From NCBI RefSeq assembly GCF_029201545.1, contig NZ_CP104007.1:1522501-1586500 (forward strand): 64,000 bases of DNA, in the 5' to 3' direction. The stretch comes from Devosia sp. FJ2-5-3 (GTDB lineage Bacteria; Pseudomonadota; Alphaproteobacteria; Rhizobiales; Devosiaceae). Every line of letters begins with the position of its first letter. The first letter of the stretch is position 1. The position numbers and the translations under genes are program-made. Below are positions 21,026-30,324 of this stretch, one piece after another. The notes beneath the pieces are model-generated. The model saw nothing but the letters and a program-made list of their open reading frames with translations. It did no database searches and was not told where the DNA came from.

Positions 21026-22312
21026 TTGAAGAAAAACGTACTGATCATCGGTGCCGGAGGTGTCGCGCAGGTCGCAGCCGTTAAGGCTGCAATGCACAAC
21101 GACGTGCTCGGGGACATCAACATCGCTTCGCGAACTCTCGACAAATGCCAGGCGATCATCGCCGGCGTGCTCGAGAAAAAGGCGCTGAAGCGTCCTGGGC
21201 TGCTTGCCGCTCACCAGCTCGACGCAATGGATGTCGAGGCCACCAAGGCGCTCATCCGCCGCACCAAAAGCCAGATCGTCATCAATGCCGGTTCGGCCTT
21301 CCTCAACATGTCCGTGCTGCGGGCCGCCATCGAGACGGGCGCCGCCTATATCGACACGGCCATTCACGAAGATCCTGCCAAGGTGTGCGAGACGCCGCCC
21401 TGGTACGGGAACTATGAGTGGAAGCATCGCGAGGAGTGCGAGCGCAAGGGCATCACCGCCATTCTCGGCGCAGGGTTCGACCCTGGTGTCGTCAACGCCT
21501 ATGCGGCGCTGGCTGCGGAGCACTATTTCGACAGCATCGACAGTATCGATATCATCGACGTGAATGCGGGCAGCCATGGCCGCTATTTCGCGACCAATTT
21601 CGATCCCGAGATCAATTTCCGCGAATTTACCGGTACGGTGTGGAGCTGGCAGCAGAGCCAGTGGACGGCGAACAAGATGTTCGAGGTCAGCCGCACTGAC
21701 GAGTTGCCGGTGGTTGGATCGCACAAGACCTATCTGACTGGGCATGACGAGCTGCATTCGCTCTCGGCCAATCTGGACGTGCCGGATATCCGGTTCTGGA
21801 TGGGCTTTGGCGAGCACTACATCAATGTCTTTACGGTGTTGAACAATCTCGGCCTCCTCTCGAACGAGCCGGTTGTCACCGCCGAAGGGCAGGAAGTGGT
21901 GCCGCTCAAGGTGGTCAAGGCCGTTCTGCCCGATCCGGCCTCTCTGGCGCCCGACTATGCCGGCAAGACCTTTATCGGCGACCTCGTCAAGGGAATGCGG
22001 GGCGGGGTGGCGTCGGAGGTGTTGATCTACAACATCTGCGACCACGAAGAAACCTTCGCCGAAACCGGTAGCCAGGCCATTTCCTATACGGCCGGCGTGC
22101 CGGCCGTGGCCGCGGCCATCCTCATCGCCAAGGGCGAGTGGGATTGCCACCACATGGTCAATGTCGAGGAATTGCCGCCAGTGCCGTTCATCAGCCTGCT
22201 CAACCGGATGGGCCTGCCCACCCGCATTCGCGACGGCCGGGGCGACCGGGCGCTGACCGATGAAGAGATGCGTTCGCTGCGTCCGGTTTCGACGCGCCTC
22301 GGCGTCTCCTAA
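21026..22312 (+). CDS. Carboxy(nor)spermidine dehydrogenase (saccharopine dehydrogenase family)
   Basis: A 428-residue NADPH-dependent enzyme of the saccharopine dehydrogenase family. In the alternative polyamine route it condenses aspartate semialdehyde with putrescine or diaminopropane and reduces the product. The dinucleotide-binding GAGGVAQVAA lies near the N-terminus; ILGAGFDPGVVNAYA is the central family motif. The start must be TTG 21026, because the frame has a stop shortly upstream and no earlier ATG; AAGGTG lies about 11 bases before it. It forms an operon with nspC and ends at a terminator (22327). Confidence 0.88.
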   Translation: MKKNVLIIGAGGVAQVAAVKAAMHNDVLGDINIASRTLDKCQAIIAGVLEKKALKRPGLLAAHQLDAMDVEATKALIRRTKSQIVINAGSAFLNMSVLRAAIETGAAYIDTAIHEDPAKVCETPPWYGNYEWKHREECERKGITAILGAGFDPGVVNAYAALAAEHYFDSIDSIDIIDVNAGSHGRYFATNFDPEINFREFTGTVWSWQQSQWTANKMFEVSRTDELPVVGSHKTYLTGHDELHSLSANLDVPDIRFWMGFGEHYINVFTVLNNLGLLSNEPVVTAEGQEVVPLKVVKAVLPDPASLAPDYAGKTFIGDLVKGMRGGVASEVLIYNICDHEETFAETGSQAISYTAGVPAVAAAILIAKGEWDCHHMVNVEELPPVPFISLLNRMGLPTRIRDGRGDRALTDEEMRSLRPVSTRLGVS

Positions 22313-22326
22313 GTCCAGACATGAGT

Positions 22327-22362
22327 TGCGGCCGGTTCATCGACCGGCCGCAATTGTTTTTT
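22327..22362 (+). terminator. Rho-independent terminator of the polyamine operon
   Basis: TGCGGCCGG (from 22327) pairs with CCGGCCGCA (to 22352), followed by ATTGTTTTTTG. Confidence 0.88.
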
Positions 22363-22367
22363 GTTGA

Positions 22368-22473
22368 TTAGGTCATTCACCGCGTCGGCAACGCGATGAG
22401 ACCACTCTAAGTCCCTATTTCGTTGCGCTTCCGAACCGGAAAAGTGGTGTCCACTTTTCCGGGAAGCGCTCTA
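22368..22473. repeat. 106-bp dispersed hairpin repeat, copy 2
   Basis: Same orientation and length as copy 1, with differences mostly in the left third. Its last three bases, CTA, are the TAG stop codon of the minus-strand response regulator-kinase gene. Confidence 0.85.
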
Positions 22474-23505
22474 GATGGGGAACGTCACCGTCACGCGCGT
22501 CCCAGGTCCTGCCTGGTCGTAGGACACGTCGGCCGCCAGGCTGTGGGCCATGGCCTTGACGATGCGGCTTCCAAGGCCCGTACCCTGCGGCACGCCCTGG
22601 CCGGTCCAGCCGACACCATCATCTTCGACCAGGAGCTTTGCCATTCCATCCTGCTGGGCCATGGCCACGCGCACTTCCCCGAGTTCGCGTCCGGCATAGG
22701 CGTATTTCAGCGCATTGGTGACAAGCTCGGTGAGGATGACGCCCAGCCATGCCACTTTCTCGGTCGGCAGGTGGAAGCTCTCGACCTTGACCTTGAGTTC
22801 GGCCGTCTGCCCTTCCGATTGCATTGAGGTTCCCAGCTCGCAGGCCAGGCTCTTGATATAGTCGGAGATCTCGACCGAATGGACGTCCTCTGCGGAGTAG
22901 AGATGGCGATGGACGCCGGCAATCGCATGGATGCGGGCCTGGGTTTCCGACAGCGCGCGCTTGGCCTCGGGGTCGGACACGGCGTTGGACTGCAGTCCAA
23001 CGAGGGCCGCGACCATTGCCAGCGAATTGGCCACGCGGTGATTGACCTCGCCGAGCAACATTTCGGCGCGCTCGCGAGCCTCATGGACCTCGCGCTCGGC
23101 CTTGGCCTTGGCGCGCACCAGCCGCACATGATCGACGGCGTGGTCTATCGCTGACAGAAGCAGTTCCATGAACTCTTCCGACAGCGTCTTGGGCACGAAA
23201 TCGGTCGCGCCGGCCTTGAGCGCCGCAACCGCAATCGCGGTTTCGGCCGATCCGGTCACGTAGACCACGGCCGGTTTATCCTCGAGATCGGTCATCTTCT
23301 CGAGTATGTCGAGGCCGGTTCCCGTGGGCAGATAGTGGTCGAGCGTGACAACATCGATGCCGCCGCGGCGAATGATCTCGAGCCCTGCCTCGCCACTGCT
23401 TGCGTGCTCAAACTCATAGCCGCGCCGTTCCAGAGCCCTTTGCAACAAACGGGCAAGGCCTGGATCGTCGTCGATATAGAGAACTTGCGGCTTACGGTTC
23501 GGCAT
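22471..23505 (-). CDS. Receiver domain-HisKA_2 histidine kinase hybrid
   Basis: A 344-residue soluble protein. Residues 1-125 are a receiver domain (acidic cluster IDDD at 11-14, phospho-acceptor Asp56, Lys106). Residues about 140-344 are a histidine kinase of the HisKA_2/HWE type, with GEVNHRVANS (His156), ELVTNALKYAY as the N box and DDGVGW and GTGLGSRIV as G boxes. The order receiver-then-kinase suggests a kinase switched by an upstream phosphodonor. It is last in a three-gene minus-strand cassette, six bases after the single-domain response regulator. The stop codon lies in repeat copy 2. Confidence 0.88.
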   Translation of the reverse strand: MPNRKPQVLYIDDDPGLARLLQRALERRGYEFEHASSGEAGLEIIRRGGIDVVTLDHYLPTGTGLDILEKMTDLEDKPAVVYVTGSAETAIAVAALKAGATDFVPKTLSEEFMELLLSAIDHAVDHVRLVRAKAKAEREVHEARERAEMLLGEVNHRVANSLAMVAALVGLQSNAVSDPEAKRALSETQARIHAIAGVHRHLYSAEDVHSVEISDYIKSLACELGTSMQSEGQTAELKVKVESFHLPTEKVAWLGVILTELVTNALKYAYAGRELGEVRVAMAQQDGMAKLLVEDDGVGWTGQGVPQGTGLGSRIVKAMAHSLAADVSYDQAGPGTRVTVTFPI

Positions 23506-23511
23506 GGTCGA

Positions 23512-23955
23512 TCAATCGGCCTCTGGGATCTGCATGACCGAAAAGAACAGTCCGAGCTGCTTGATGGCATTGGCAAAGCCGTCATAGTCGACCGGCTTGG
23601 TGATGTAGACATTGGCGCCCAGATCGTAGCAGCGCTGAATTTCGCGCTGATCATCCGTGGTCGTCAGCACCACGACCGGGGAGCGGCGCGTGTGCTCGTT
23701 GCCCTTCACCTTTTCGAGAATGTCGATGCCGGTCATGTCGGGCAGGTTGAGGTCGAGCAGCACCAGCAATTGCCGGCCCTTGTTGACGAGGCCAGTGCCA
23801 TCCGGGCCGAGGAGATAAGCAATGGCATCGGTGCCGTTGGCAAACGGCACGATCTCATTGGCGACGCCGGCGCGGCGGATGTTCTTCTCGATCAGGCGCG
23901 CATGGCCCTCATCGTCTTCGATCATGATGATTGTTACGGGGCGCGCGTCGTTCAT
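23512..23955 (-). CDS. Single-domain response regulator (Rcp1-like)
   Basis: A 147-residue receiver with no output domain. It has the acidic pair in IEDDEGHARLIEKN, phospho-acceptor Asp68 in VLLDLNLPDM, TTTDD and the conserved Lys in ITKPVDYDGF. The long loop after beta-2 (LLGPDGTGLVNKGRQ) is typical of the Rcp1/phytochrome-partner group. Its ATG overlaps the end of the upstream kinase gene by four bases, so translation is coupled. It is probably the phospho-shuttle between the membrane kinase and the downstream hybrid kinase. Confidence 0.9.
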   Translation of the reverse strand: MNDARPVTIIMIEDDEGHARLIEKNIRRAGVANEIVPFANGTDAIAYLLGPDGTGLVNKGRQLLVLLDLNLPDMTGIDILEKVKGNEHTRRSPVVVLTTTDDQREIQRCYDLGANVYITKPVDYDGFANAIKQLGLFFSVMQIPEAD

Positions 23956-25445
23956 CGGTCGATTTTTCCTAGGTAGGACCGCACGTCACGCGGCAAGTTG
24001 ATATGAAATGTCGTGCCCTCGCCGAGTTGCGAGGTCAAGGTAATGTCGCCGCCGAGGCTGCGGACCATGGTGCGCACATGGGCCAGGCCGATGCCTTCGC
24101 CAGGCTGGCTCTGCGCCCCGGAACGCCGGAACAGCTCGAATACACGCTCATGGTCGGTTTCGGCAATGCCCCTGCCATTATCCTGGACGTCGACGAGTAC
24201 GCGGTTGCCCGGCAGGTGGCGCGAGCGGACGGTGAGCTTGAGGGGGCGGTCCGGCTGCTGGTACTTGATGGCGTTGTCGAGCAGATTGCCGAGGATCTGT
24301 TCGAGCGAGAGCTTGTCGCTCACCAGCTTGCTGGCCCGCAGATCGGTCGAGGTCTCGCCGGACTTGTCGGCAATCTGGTGGTGCACGGCGGCCAGGGAAT
24401 TGTTGACCAGCTCTTCGAGATCGAGCGCATCGGGCTTGAGCTGGCGCCGTCCCTCGCGCGAAATCTTGAGGATGGCATTGATGAGCCCGTCCATCTTTCG
24501 CGTTGCGGCACGAATGAAGGTAATGGCTTCGGGCAGGTCCTCGGTGGCGGCGATCCTTGCTTCGTCGAAGGCTGGATTGTCCTCGGCCGGCTTGCCTTCC
24601 ATATAGGTCCGCAGCGTGTCGACGCTGGTTTCCATCTCGCTGGTGAAGCCCATGATGTTGACCAGCGGGGCGCGGAGATCGTGGGTGACGATATAGGCGA
24701 AGCGCTGGATTTCTTCATTGGCCTTGCCCAGGTCCGAAGTGCGCTCGCGCACCCGTTCTTCGAGGCCGGAATTGGCATCTTCCACTTCACGCCGGGCCTG
24801 GTTGAGTTCCTGCGTGTAGCGCAAGACGGTCCATATGGCGCCCAGGACGACGATGAGGATGATGGCGCCGCCGCCTATGGATACCCATCGCAGGGCATTG
24901 GTGGTGCCGCGCTGGTTGTTCACGCCGATGGTGAGCTGGTCGTCGATGTCGCTGAGGAAGGTCTCGAAAAAAGCACGGGCGCCGTCCATGGCAGCCTTGC
25001 CGCGATCAGTGCGGACCTGCGCGACGGCCTCCTCGACACGGCCCTGGCGCGCCAGCTCGATTGTCTCCGACATTTCTCGCAGCTTGAAGCCGATGTTCTG
25101 CTCCAGTTCGGCGAGCGCTTCGTTAGCGGCCGGGTAGGGCGCCAATTGAGCCTTCAGCCTTTCAAGCCCGCCGGCGACGCGCGGCAAAGCGTTCTCATAA
25201 GGCTCGAGATATGCGGGTTCGAGCGTGATGATATAGCCGCGCTGGCTGGTCTCGATGTCCTGCAGCATGGCGCGGAGGTCGATCACGGAACGGCGAAGGG
25301 CACGGGCCTCGGTCACTTCGTCGAAGTAACCCTGAGACCGCTCCACCAGCCACACATTGGTGCCGACGATGCCAAGCAAGGCCAGCAATCCGACGAGAAG
25401 CATAAGGGCGGTCGTTCTGACGAAAGATTTGCTGGTTATGGGCAT
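23952..25445 (-). CDS. Membrane histidine kinase with CHASE3 sensor domain
   Basis: A 497-residue inner-membrane kinase. TM1 (about 12-33) and TM2 (about 185-208) flank a periplasmic helical CHASE3 domain (DIETSQRGYIITLEPAYLEPY). A coiled coil follows, then HisKA with THDLRAPL (His255) and a HATPase domain with NLLDNAIKYQ, VQDNGRGI and GEGIGLAHV. The CHASE3 ligand is unknown. It is first in the minus-strand cassette, and its promoter must lie in the 200 bp shared with rsmH. The next gene overlaps by ATGA. Confidence 0.9.
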   Translation of the reverse strand: MPITSKSFVRTTALMLLVGLLALLGIVGTNVWLVERSQGYFDEVTEARALRRSVIDLRAMLQDIETSQRGYIITLEPAYLEPYENALPRVAGGLERLKAQLAPYPAANEALAELEQNIGFKLREMSETIELARQGRVEEAVAQVRTDRGKAAMDGARAFFETFLSDIDDQLTIGVNNQRGTTNALRWVSIGGGAIILIVVLGAIWTVLRYTQELNQARREVEDANSGLEERVRERTSDLGKANEEIQRFAYIVTHDLRAPLVNIMGFTSEMETSVDTLRTYMEGKPAEDNPAFDEARIAATEDLPEAITFIRAATRKMDGLINAILKISREGRRQLKPDALDLEELVNNSLAAVHHQIADKSGETSTDLRASKLVSDKLSLEQILGNLLDNAIKYQQPDRPLKLTVRSRHLPGNRVLVDVQDNGRGIAETDHERVFELFRRSGAQSQPGEGIGLAHVRTMVRSLGGDITLTSQLGEGTTFHINLPRDVRSYLGKIDR

Positions 25446-25646
25446 TATCTATTCCGTTGGCGTCGCACTTTCATGGCGTGAATGCGGGTGCAGAGCAATA
25501 TGCCGGCCCCAATCGCGGTCGAATTTCTTTGCAGGACTGGATCTTGGTTGAAACAGGAATGGGAAACAAAATCTTAATCGTCACCATGCGATTGTCGCGG
25601 CCAGTGTTTTAACGGCCGAGTGGTCGCGAGTGGAGTTCTGGCCGAC

Positions 25647-26648
25647 ATGGGCAAGCGTATCCTGCCCGAAATAGAAGCGTCAGGCGGTCCGCATGTGCCG
25701 GTGCTGCTCGAAGAGGTCGTGGCGGCCCTCGCGCCGCTGGCCGGCAGCCGCGTGGTCGATGGCACGTTCGGGGCCGGGGGATATTCGCGTGCGCTGCTGG
25801 AAGCGGGCGCGGAAGTGATTGCGATCGATCGCGATCCCTCCGTCCTCCCGCATGCCGAAAAGCTCAAGCAGGACTTCCCTGAGCGCTTCACCTTCCTTCC
25901 GGGCACATTTTCACAATTGGACGCCTTGGCGGGTCCTTATGCGCCGATCAACGGCGTGGTCCTCGACATCGGGGTGAGTTCGATGCAGCTGGATGAAGCC
26001 GGGCGCGGCTTTTCCTTCATGCGCGACGGCCCGCTCGACATGCGCATGAGCCAGTCCGGCGAGAGCGCGGCCGATCTGGTCAACACCCTCGAACAGGACG
26101 ACCTCGCCAATCTGCTGTTTGCGTTCGGGGAAGAGCGCAAGTCGCGCCGTATCGCCCAGTTCATCGTTTCCGCGCGGGCCGAGGCGCCCATCGAAACGAC
26201 GCTGCAGCTGGCAAAGATCATCGAAAAGGCGATCGGCCGCAAACCCGGCGACGCGCATCCGGCAACGCGCTCGTTCCAGGCACTGCGGATCGCGGTCAAT
26301 GGCGAACTCGAGCAATTGGTCGAGGGTCTGTTTGCGGCAGAGCGCCTTCTGGCCGAGGGTGGGCGACTGGCGGTCGTCAGTTTCCACTCTCTCGAAGACC
26401 GCATCGTCAAGCGCTACTTCGATCCCGACAAGGCCGGGCCGGCACAGTCGCGGCATCTGCCGCAGGTGGCGTCCGAGGCGCGGCGCTGGGATCCGGTTTC
26501 CAAGGCGATAAAACCGGGCGCTGCCGAGCTGGCGCGCAATCCGCGGGCGCGATCATCGGTTTTGCGGTGCGGGACGCGCACCTCGGCCGCGGCGCGTGAA
26601 GTGCGGCTTGATGGTCTGGGCGTCCCCAATTTCCGGGGGCGCAATTGA
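25647..26648 (+). CDS. rsmH: 16S rRNA (cytosine-1402 N4)-methyltransferase
   Basis: A 333-residue enzyme (MraW) that methylates N4 of C1402 in 16S rRNA. It has HVPVLLEEVV, the SAM loop DGTFGAGGYSRALL, DIGVSSMQLDEAGRGFSF and SFHSLEDRIVK near the C-terminus. ATG 25647 (MGKRILPEIE) has GGAG 12 bases upstream; a GTG at 25620 is possible. It opens the dcw cluster, and mraZ, which usually precedes it, is absent. Its last four bases overlap the TTG start of ftsL. Confidence 0.95.
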   Translation: MGKRILPEIEASGGPHVPVLLEEVVAALAPLAGSRVVDGTFGAGGYSRALLEAGAEVIAIDRDPSVLPHAEKLKQDFPERFTFLPGTFSQLDALAGPYAPINGVVLDIGVSSMQLDEAGRGFSFMRDGPLDMRMSQSGESAADLVNTLEQDDLANLLFAFGEERKSRRIAQFIVSARAEAPIETTLQLAKIIEKAIGRKPGDAHPATRSFQALRIAVNGELEQLVEGLFAAERLLAEGGRLAVVSFHSLEDRIVKRYFDPDKAGPAQSRHLPQVASEARRWDPVSKAIKPGAAELARNPRARSSVLRCGTRTSAAAREVRLDGLGVPNFRGRN

Positions 26649-27028
26649 TCCGTCGCATCAACGTCTTCCTCATCCTGACAAGCATTCTGATGCTCATCGG
26701 CGTCTATATGTTGAAGTTCTCCATCGAGGGCACGGCGTCCGAACGCTCTGCCCTGCAGGCCTTCATTTCCGAGCAGGAGGGGCAGCTTTCCCTGCTTCAG
26801 GCCGACTGGGCCGTGCTGAACCAGCCGGCCTATATCGAACCCATCGTGCGTCGCCATCAGGCGGAACTGGCGATCGAACAGGTCAAGCAGGAGCAGTTCG
26901 GCGCCTTCGACGCCTTGCCGATGCGCCCGGCCAAGCCCGACAGCGCGGCCATGGATGCCCTGTTCGAGGCCATCGACAATGGCATCGATCCGATCGATGC
27001 CATCCTTGAGCTGGAAGGGATTGAGTGA
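26645..27028 (+). CDS. ftsL: Cell division protein FtsL
   Basis: A 127-residue bitopic protein with one membrane segment (about residues 6-22, VFLILTSILMLIGVYML) followed by a coiled coil (ERSALQAFISEQEGQLSLLQ). FtsL joins FtsB and FtsQ in activating septal peptidoglycan synthesis. Sequence conservation is weak, as usual; identity rests on topology, the IEPIVRRHQ segment and the place between rsmH and ftsI. The start is TTG, overlapping the rsmH stop. Confidence 0.88.
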   Translation: MIRRINVFLILTSILMLIGVYMLKFSIEGTASERSALQAFISEQEGQLSLLQADWAVLNQPAYIEPIVRRHQAELAIEQVKQEQFGAFDALPMRPAKPDSAAMDALFEAIDNGIDPIDAILELEGIE

Positions 27029-28743
27029 TGGCCGTTCTCGGCGATGATTTCGCACCAACCATTTCGCTCGATGGTGGCCGCAAGGCTCGTGGCAACCTGA
27101 CCCAGGCCCGCATTCGCTGGATGATCCTGGCGCTGGTCATCGGCTTTTCCCTCGTCGGCGGCCGGCTGATCCAGCTCGGTTTCGTTGAGACCGACCAGCG
27201 CATCGAAGGCCAGGCGCGCGACGTGATCACGGCGAGCCGGCCGCCGATTCTGGATCGAAACGGGCTCGAGATGGCCGTCGATATCCGTGTGCCCTCGCTC
27301 TATGCAGAGCCGCGCCGCATCGTCGATGTCGAGGAAGCCGTGCAAAAGCTGCGCACCGTCCTGCCCGATATCGACGAGAAATGGCTGCGCAACCGGCTGA
27401 CGGGCGATCGTGGCTTTGTCTGGATCAAGCGCGAACTGACACCGGCGATCCAGGAACAGGTGATGCGCCTGGGACTGCCGGGGGTGGATTTCATCACCGA
27501 GTCGAAGCGCTTCTACCCGGCCATGAATGAAGCGGCGCACATTCTCGGATCCACCAATGTGGACAATCAGGGGATTGCCGGCATCGAGCGGCACATGGAC
27601 AGCGAATCCATCGCCCTGCTGCAGGAACTTGGCCTCGCGCGCGGCAATGCGCTGACACCGGTCGAGCTCAGCGTCGACATGCGCGTCCAGCACGTCATGC
27701 ACGACCAGCTGACCGACGCCATGGAACGCTACCAGGCCATCGCCGCTGCCGGCATCATGCTCGACATCTACACCGGCGAAGTCATCGCCCTGGCTTCGCT
27801 CCCCGATTTCAATCCCAACGAACCGGCCAGCGCCCTCGTCAAGGACACATTCAACCGGATCACCGCCGGCATTTTCGAGCCGGGCTCGATCTTCAAGACC
27901 GTGACCATCGCCGGCGCGCTCGACGCGGGGGCTGTGCGGATTACCGACACGTTCGATGCGCGATACGGGGTCCGCTTCGGTCGCTTCACCATCAGCGATT
28001 TCCACGGCAAATACCGCATTCTGTCGCTGCCGGAGGTCTACAAATATTCCTCCAATATCGGCACGATCCGCGTCATGCAGGCGCTGGGCAAGGAGAATTT
28101 CCGGGCCTTCCTCAACCGGATGGGCTTTGACGCCCGCGTCCAGTTCGAACTGCCCGAGATGCGCCTGCCGACAGTGCCGAAGGAATTTTCCGAGGTCGGC
28201 GCGGCCACCGCGTCGTTCGGGCATGGCCTGTCCGTCTCGCCCCTGCACATGGTTACGGCCTATTCGGCTTTCGTGAATGGGGGCAATTATGTTCCACCAA
28301 CGCTCTATAAGCGTGATATTGCCGAGGCCGAGCAGCATTACACACGCGTGGTGCAGCCCCAGACCAGTGAATTGATGCGGTATCTCATGCGGATCAACGC
28401 CATCGAGCCGGGCGGCTCCGGCTCGCAGATGAACAAGCTTGCCCTCGGCTATCGCGTCGGCGGAAAAACCGGCACCGCGGAAAAGGTGGTCGATGGCCGC
28501 TATTCCTCGAGCAAGGTGACGAACTTCTTCGCCTCGGCCTTCCCGCTCGACAATCCGCGCTATGCCATGGTCATCCTCGTCGATGAGCCCAAGGCCGAAA
28601 ATCCGCAGTCAGGCACGACCGCAGGATGGAATGCCGGGCAGGTTACCGGCCGGATCATCCAGCGCGTTGCACCAATGCTTGGCGTCGCTCCTGACTTCAG
28701 TGAAGTGCTGGATCAACAACTCGTCCCGTCCGTACTCAGATAG
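27028..28743 (+). CDS. ftsI: Peptidoglycan transpeptidase FtsI (PBP3)
   Basis: A 571-residue division-specific class B penicillin-binding protein. A short cytoplasmic N-terminus and one TM (about 31-51) are followed by the pedestal domain and the transpeptidase domain. The active-site motifs are SIFK with Ser287, SSN (KYSSNIG) and KTG at 480-482. It crosslinks septal peptidoglycan with FtsW. ATG 27028 overlaps the ftsL stop by one base. Confidence 0.95.
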   Translation: MAVLGDDFAPTISLDGGRKARGNLTQARIRWMILALVIGFSLVGGRLIQLGFVETDQRIEGQARDVITASRPPILDRNGLEMAVDIRVPSLYAEPRRIVDVEEAVQKLRTVLPDIDEKWLRNRLTGDRGFVWIKRELTPAIQEQVMRLGLPGVDFITESKRFYPAMNEAAHILGSTNVDNQGIAGIERHMDSESIALLQELGLARGNALTPVELSVDMRVQHVMHDQLTDAMERYQAIAAAGIMLDIYTGEVIALASLPDFNPNEPASALVKDTFNRITAGIFEPGSIFKTVTIAGALDAGAVRITDTFDARYGVRFGRFTISDFHGKYRILSLPEVYKYSSNIGTIRVMQALGKENFRAFLNRMGFDARVQFELPEMRLPTVPKEFSEVGAATASFGHGLSVSPLHMVTAYSAFVNGGNYVPPTLYKRDIAEAEQHYTRVVQPQTSELMRYLMRINAIEPGGSGSQMNKLALGYRVGGKTGTAEKVVDGRYSSSKVTNFFASAFPLDNPRYAMVILVDEPKAENPQSGTTAGWNAGQVTGRIIQRVAPMLGVAPDFSEVLDQQLVPSVLR

Positions 28744-28767
28744 ATCGATCCCGAAGGATTTGTCGCC

Positions 28768-30210
28768 GTGTCTCTTAGCGTATCGCAATTGCTCGAAGGT
28801 TCGGGCGCCCGCCCCAAAAAGGGTCTGGGCACCGTCTTCGGGCTCAACTCGGACAGCCGTCGGATCGAGCCGGGCGACATTTTCTTCGCATTGCCCGGCA
28901 AGAAGGTCCACGGCAATGACTTCGTGCCCGATGCGGTGCAGCGCGGCGCGCTGGCCATCGTAACCGACAAAGCCCCGCCGGGAGATCCCGGCGTACCCGT
29001 CATCGTCGTGCAGGATGTGCGCGCCGCCTATGCCCGCGCTGCCTCCCGCGTGTTCGAGCCGCAGCCCGAGATCGCCGTCGCGGTCACCGGCACCAATGGC
29101 AAGACCTCGGTTGCTTCCTTCGTGCGCCAGATCTGGGACTTCGCCGGCATACCCGGCGCCAGCGTCGGCACGCTGGGTGTCGAGACCAAGACACGGCTCA
29201 TCGAGGGCGCGCTGACCACCCCGGATTCGCGCACGCTGCACCAGGCCATGCGGGCCCTCAAGGCCCAGGGTGTGGATCACGTCGCGCTCGAGGCCTCAAG
29301 CCATGGTCTCGACCAGCATCGCCTCGACGGCATGCATTTCGAGGCTGTCGCCTTTACAAATCTCAGCCGCGACCATCTCGATTACCACGCCAATATGGAT
29401 GAATACCGCGACGCCAAATTGCGGCTGTTCACGGACCTGCTGGTCGATGGCGGGGCGGCGATCGTCAATGTCGATGATCCCGAGCACATGCCGTTCATGT
29501 TTGCGGCGCTGTCGGCCAATGCCACCCTGCTCACGGTGGGCCGGGAAGGCGCCTATATCGAAATCATCTCGATCGAGCCCGAGGCCTATGGCCAGCGGGT
29601 GCAGATCCGCCATATCGGCGAACTCGTCGATTTCCACCTGCACATCCCCGGCGAATTCCAGGTGTCCAACGCGCTGGTCGCCGCTGCGCTCGCCATGTCG
29701 TCGGGCGTCGACAAGGCCGATGCCTTCGCCGCGCTGCCATCGCTGGTCGGCGCACGCGGACGCCTCGAGCTGGTCGCCGAGCACAATGGCGCGGCCATTT
29801 TCGTGGACTACTCGCATAAGCCGGAAGCCCTGCGCACGGCGCTCCACACCCTGCGGCCCTATGTGAAGGGCAAGCTGCGCGTGGTGTTCGGTTGCGGGGG
29901 CGACCGCGACAAGGGCAAGCGCCCTCAAATGGGCGAGATTGCCAGCGAACTTGCCGATGTCGTCATTGTCACCGACGACAATCCGCGCACCGAAGATGCT
30001 GCAGCCATCCGGGCTGAAGTGCTCGCCGGCGCAAAGGGCGCAAAGGAAATCGCCGATCGCAGGAAGGCCATCCAGGAGGCCGTCAAATCCCTCAAGCCCG
30101 GCGATGTGCTCCTGGTGGCCGGCAAGGGACACGAGACCTATCAGATCATCGGCACGACCAAGCACCACTTCTCCGACCACGAGGAAGTTGCGCAGGCGAT
30201 CAAGGGCTAG
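28768..30210 (+). CDS. murE: UDP-MurNAc-tripeptide synthetase (meso-DAP adding)
   Basis: A 480-residue cytoplasmic ligase that adds meso-diaminopimelate to UDP-MurNAc-Ala-Glu. It has the ATP loop GTNGKTS at 108-114, EASSHGLDQHRLDG, and DNPRTED at 404-410, whose Arg recognises meso-DAP rather than lysine. The GTG start has GAAGGA upstream. It lies 24 bases after ftsI. Confidence 0.95.
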   Translation: MSLSVSQLLEGSGARPKKGLGTVFGLNSDSRRIEPGDIFFALPGKKVHGNDFVPDAVQRGALAIVTDKAPPGDPGVPVIVVQDVRAAYARAASRVFEPQPEIAVAVTGTNGKTSVASFVRQIWDFAGIPGASVGTLGVETKTRLIEGALTTPDSRTLHQAMRALKAQGVDHVALEASSHGLDQHRLDGMHFEAVAFTNLSRDHLDYHANMDEYRDAKLRLFTDLLVDGGAAIVNVDDPEHMPFMFAALSANATLLTVGREGAYIEIISIEPEAYGQRVQIRHIGELVDFHLHIPGEFQVSNALVAAALAMSSGVDKADAFAALPSLVGARGRLELVAEHNGAAIFVDYSHKPEALRTALHTLRPYVKGKLRVVFGCGGDRDKGKRPQMGEIASELADVVIVTDDNPRTEDAAAIRAEVLAGAKGAKEIADRRKAIQEAVKSLKPGDVLLVAGKGHETYQIIGTTKHHFSDHEEVAQAIKG

Positions 30211-30324
30211 CGCAACAGGCAAGGCCTGCCCATTCACGCATTGCAGGGTTGGCCGGAACGGGGGTGCCGGCCAATTCCTGATCCGGCTACAGGCAAGGAA
30301 CATGGCTCCGTTCGGACAGATAAG

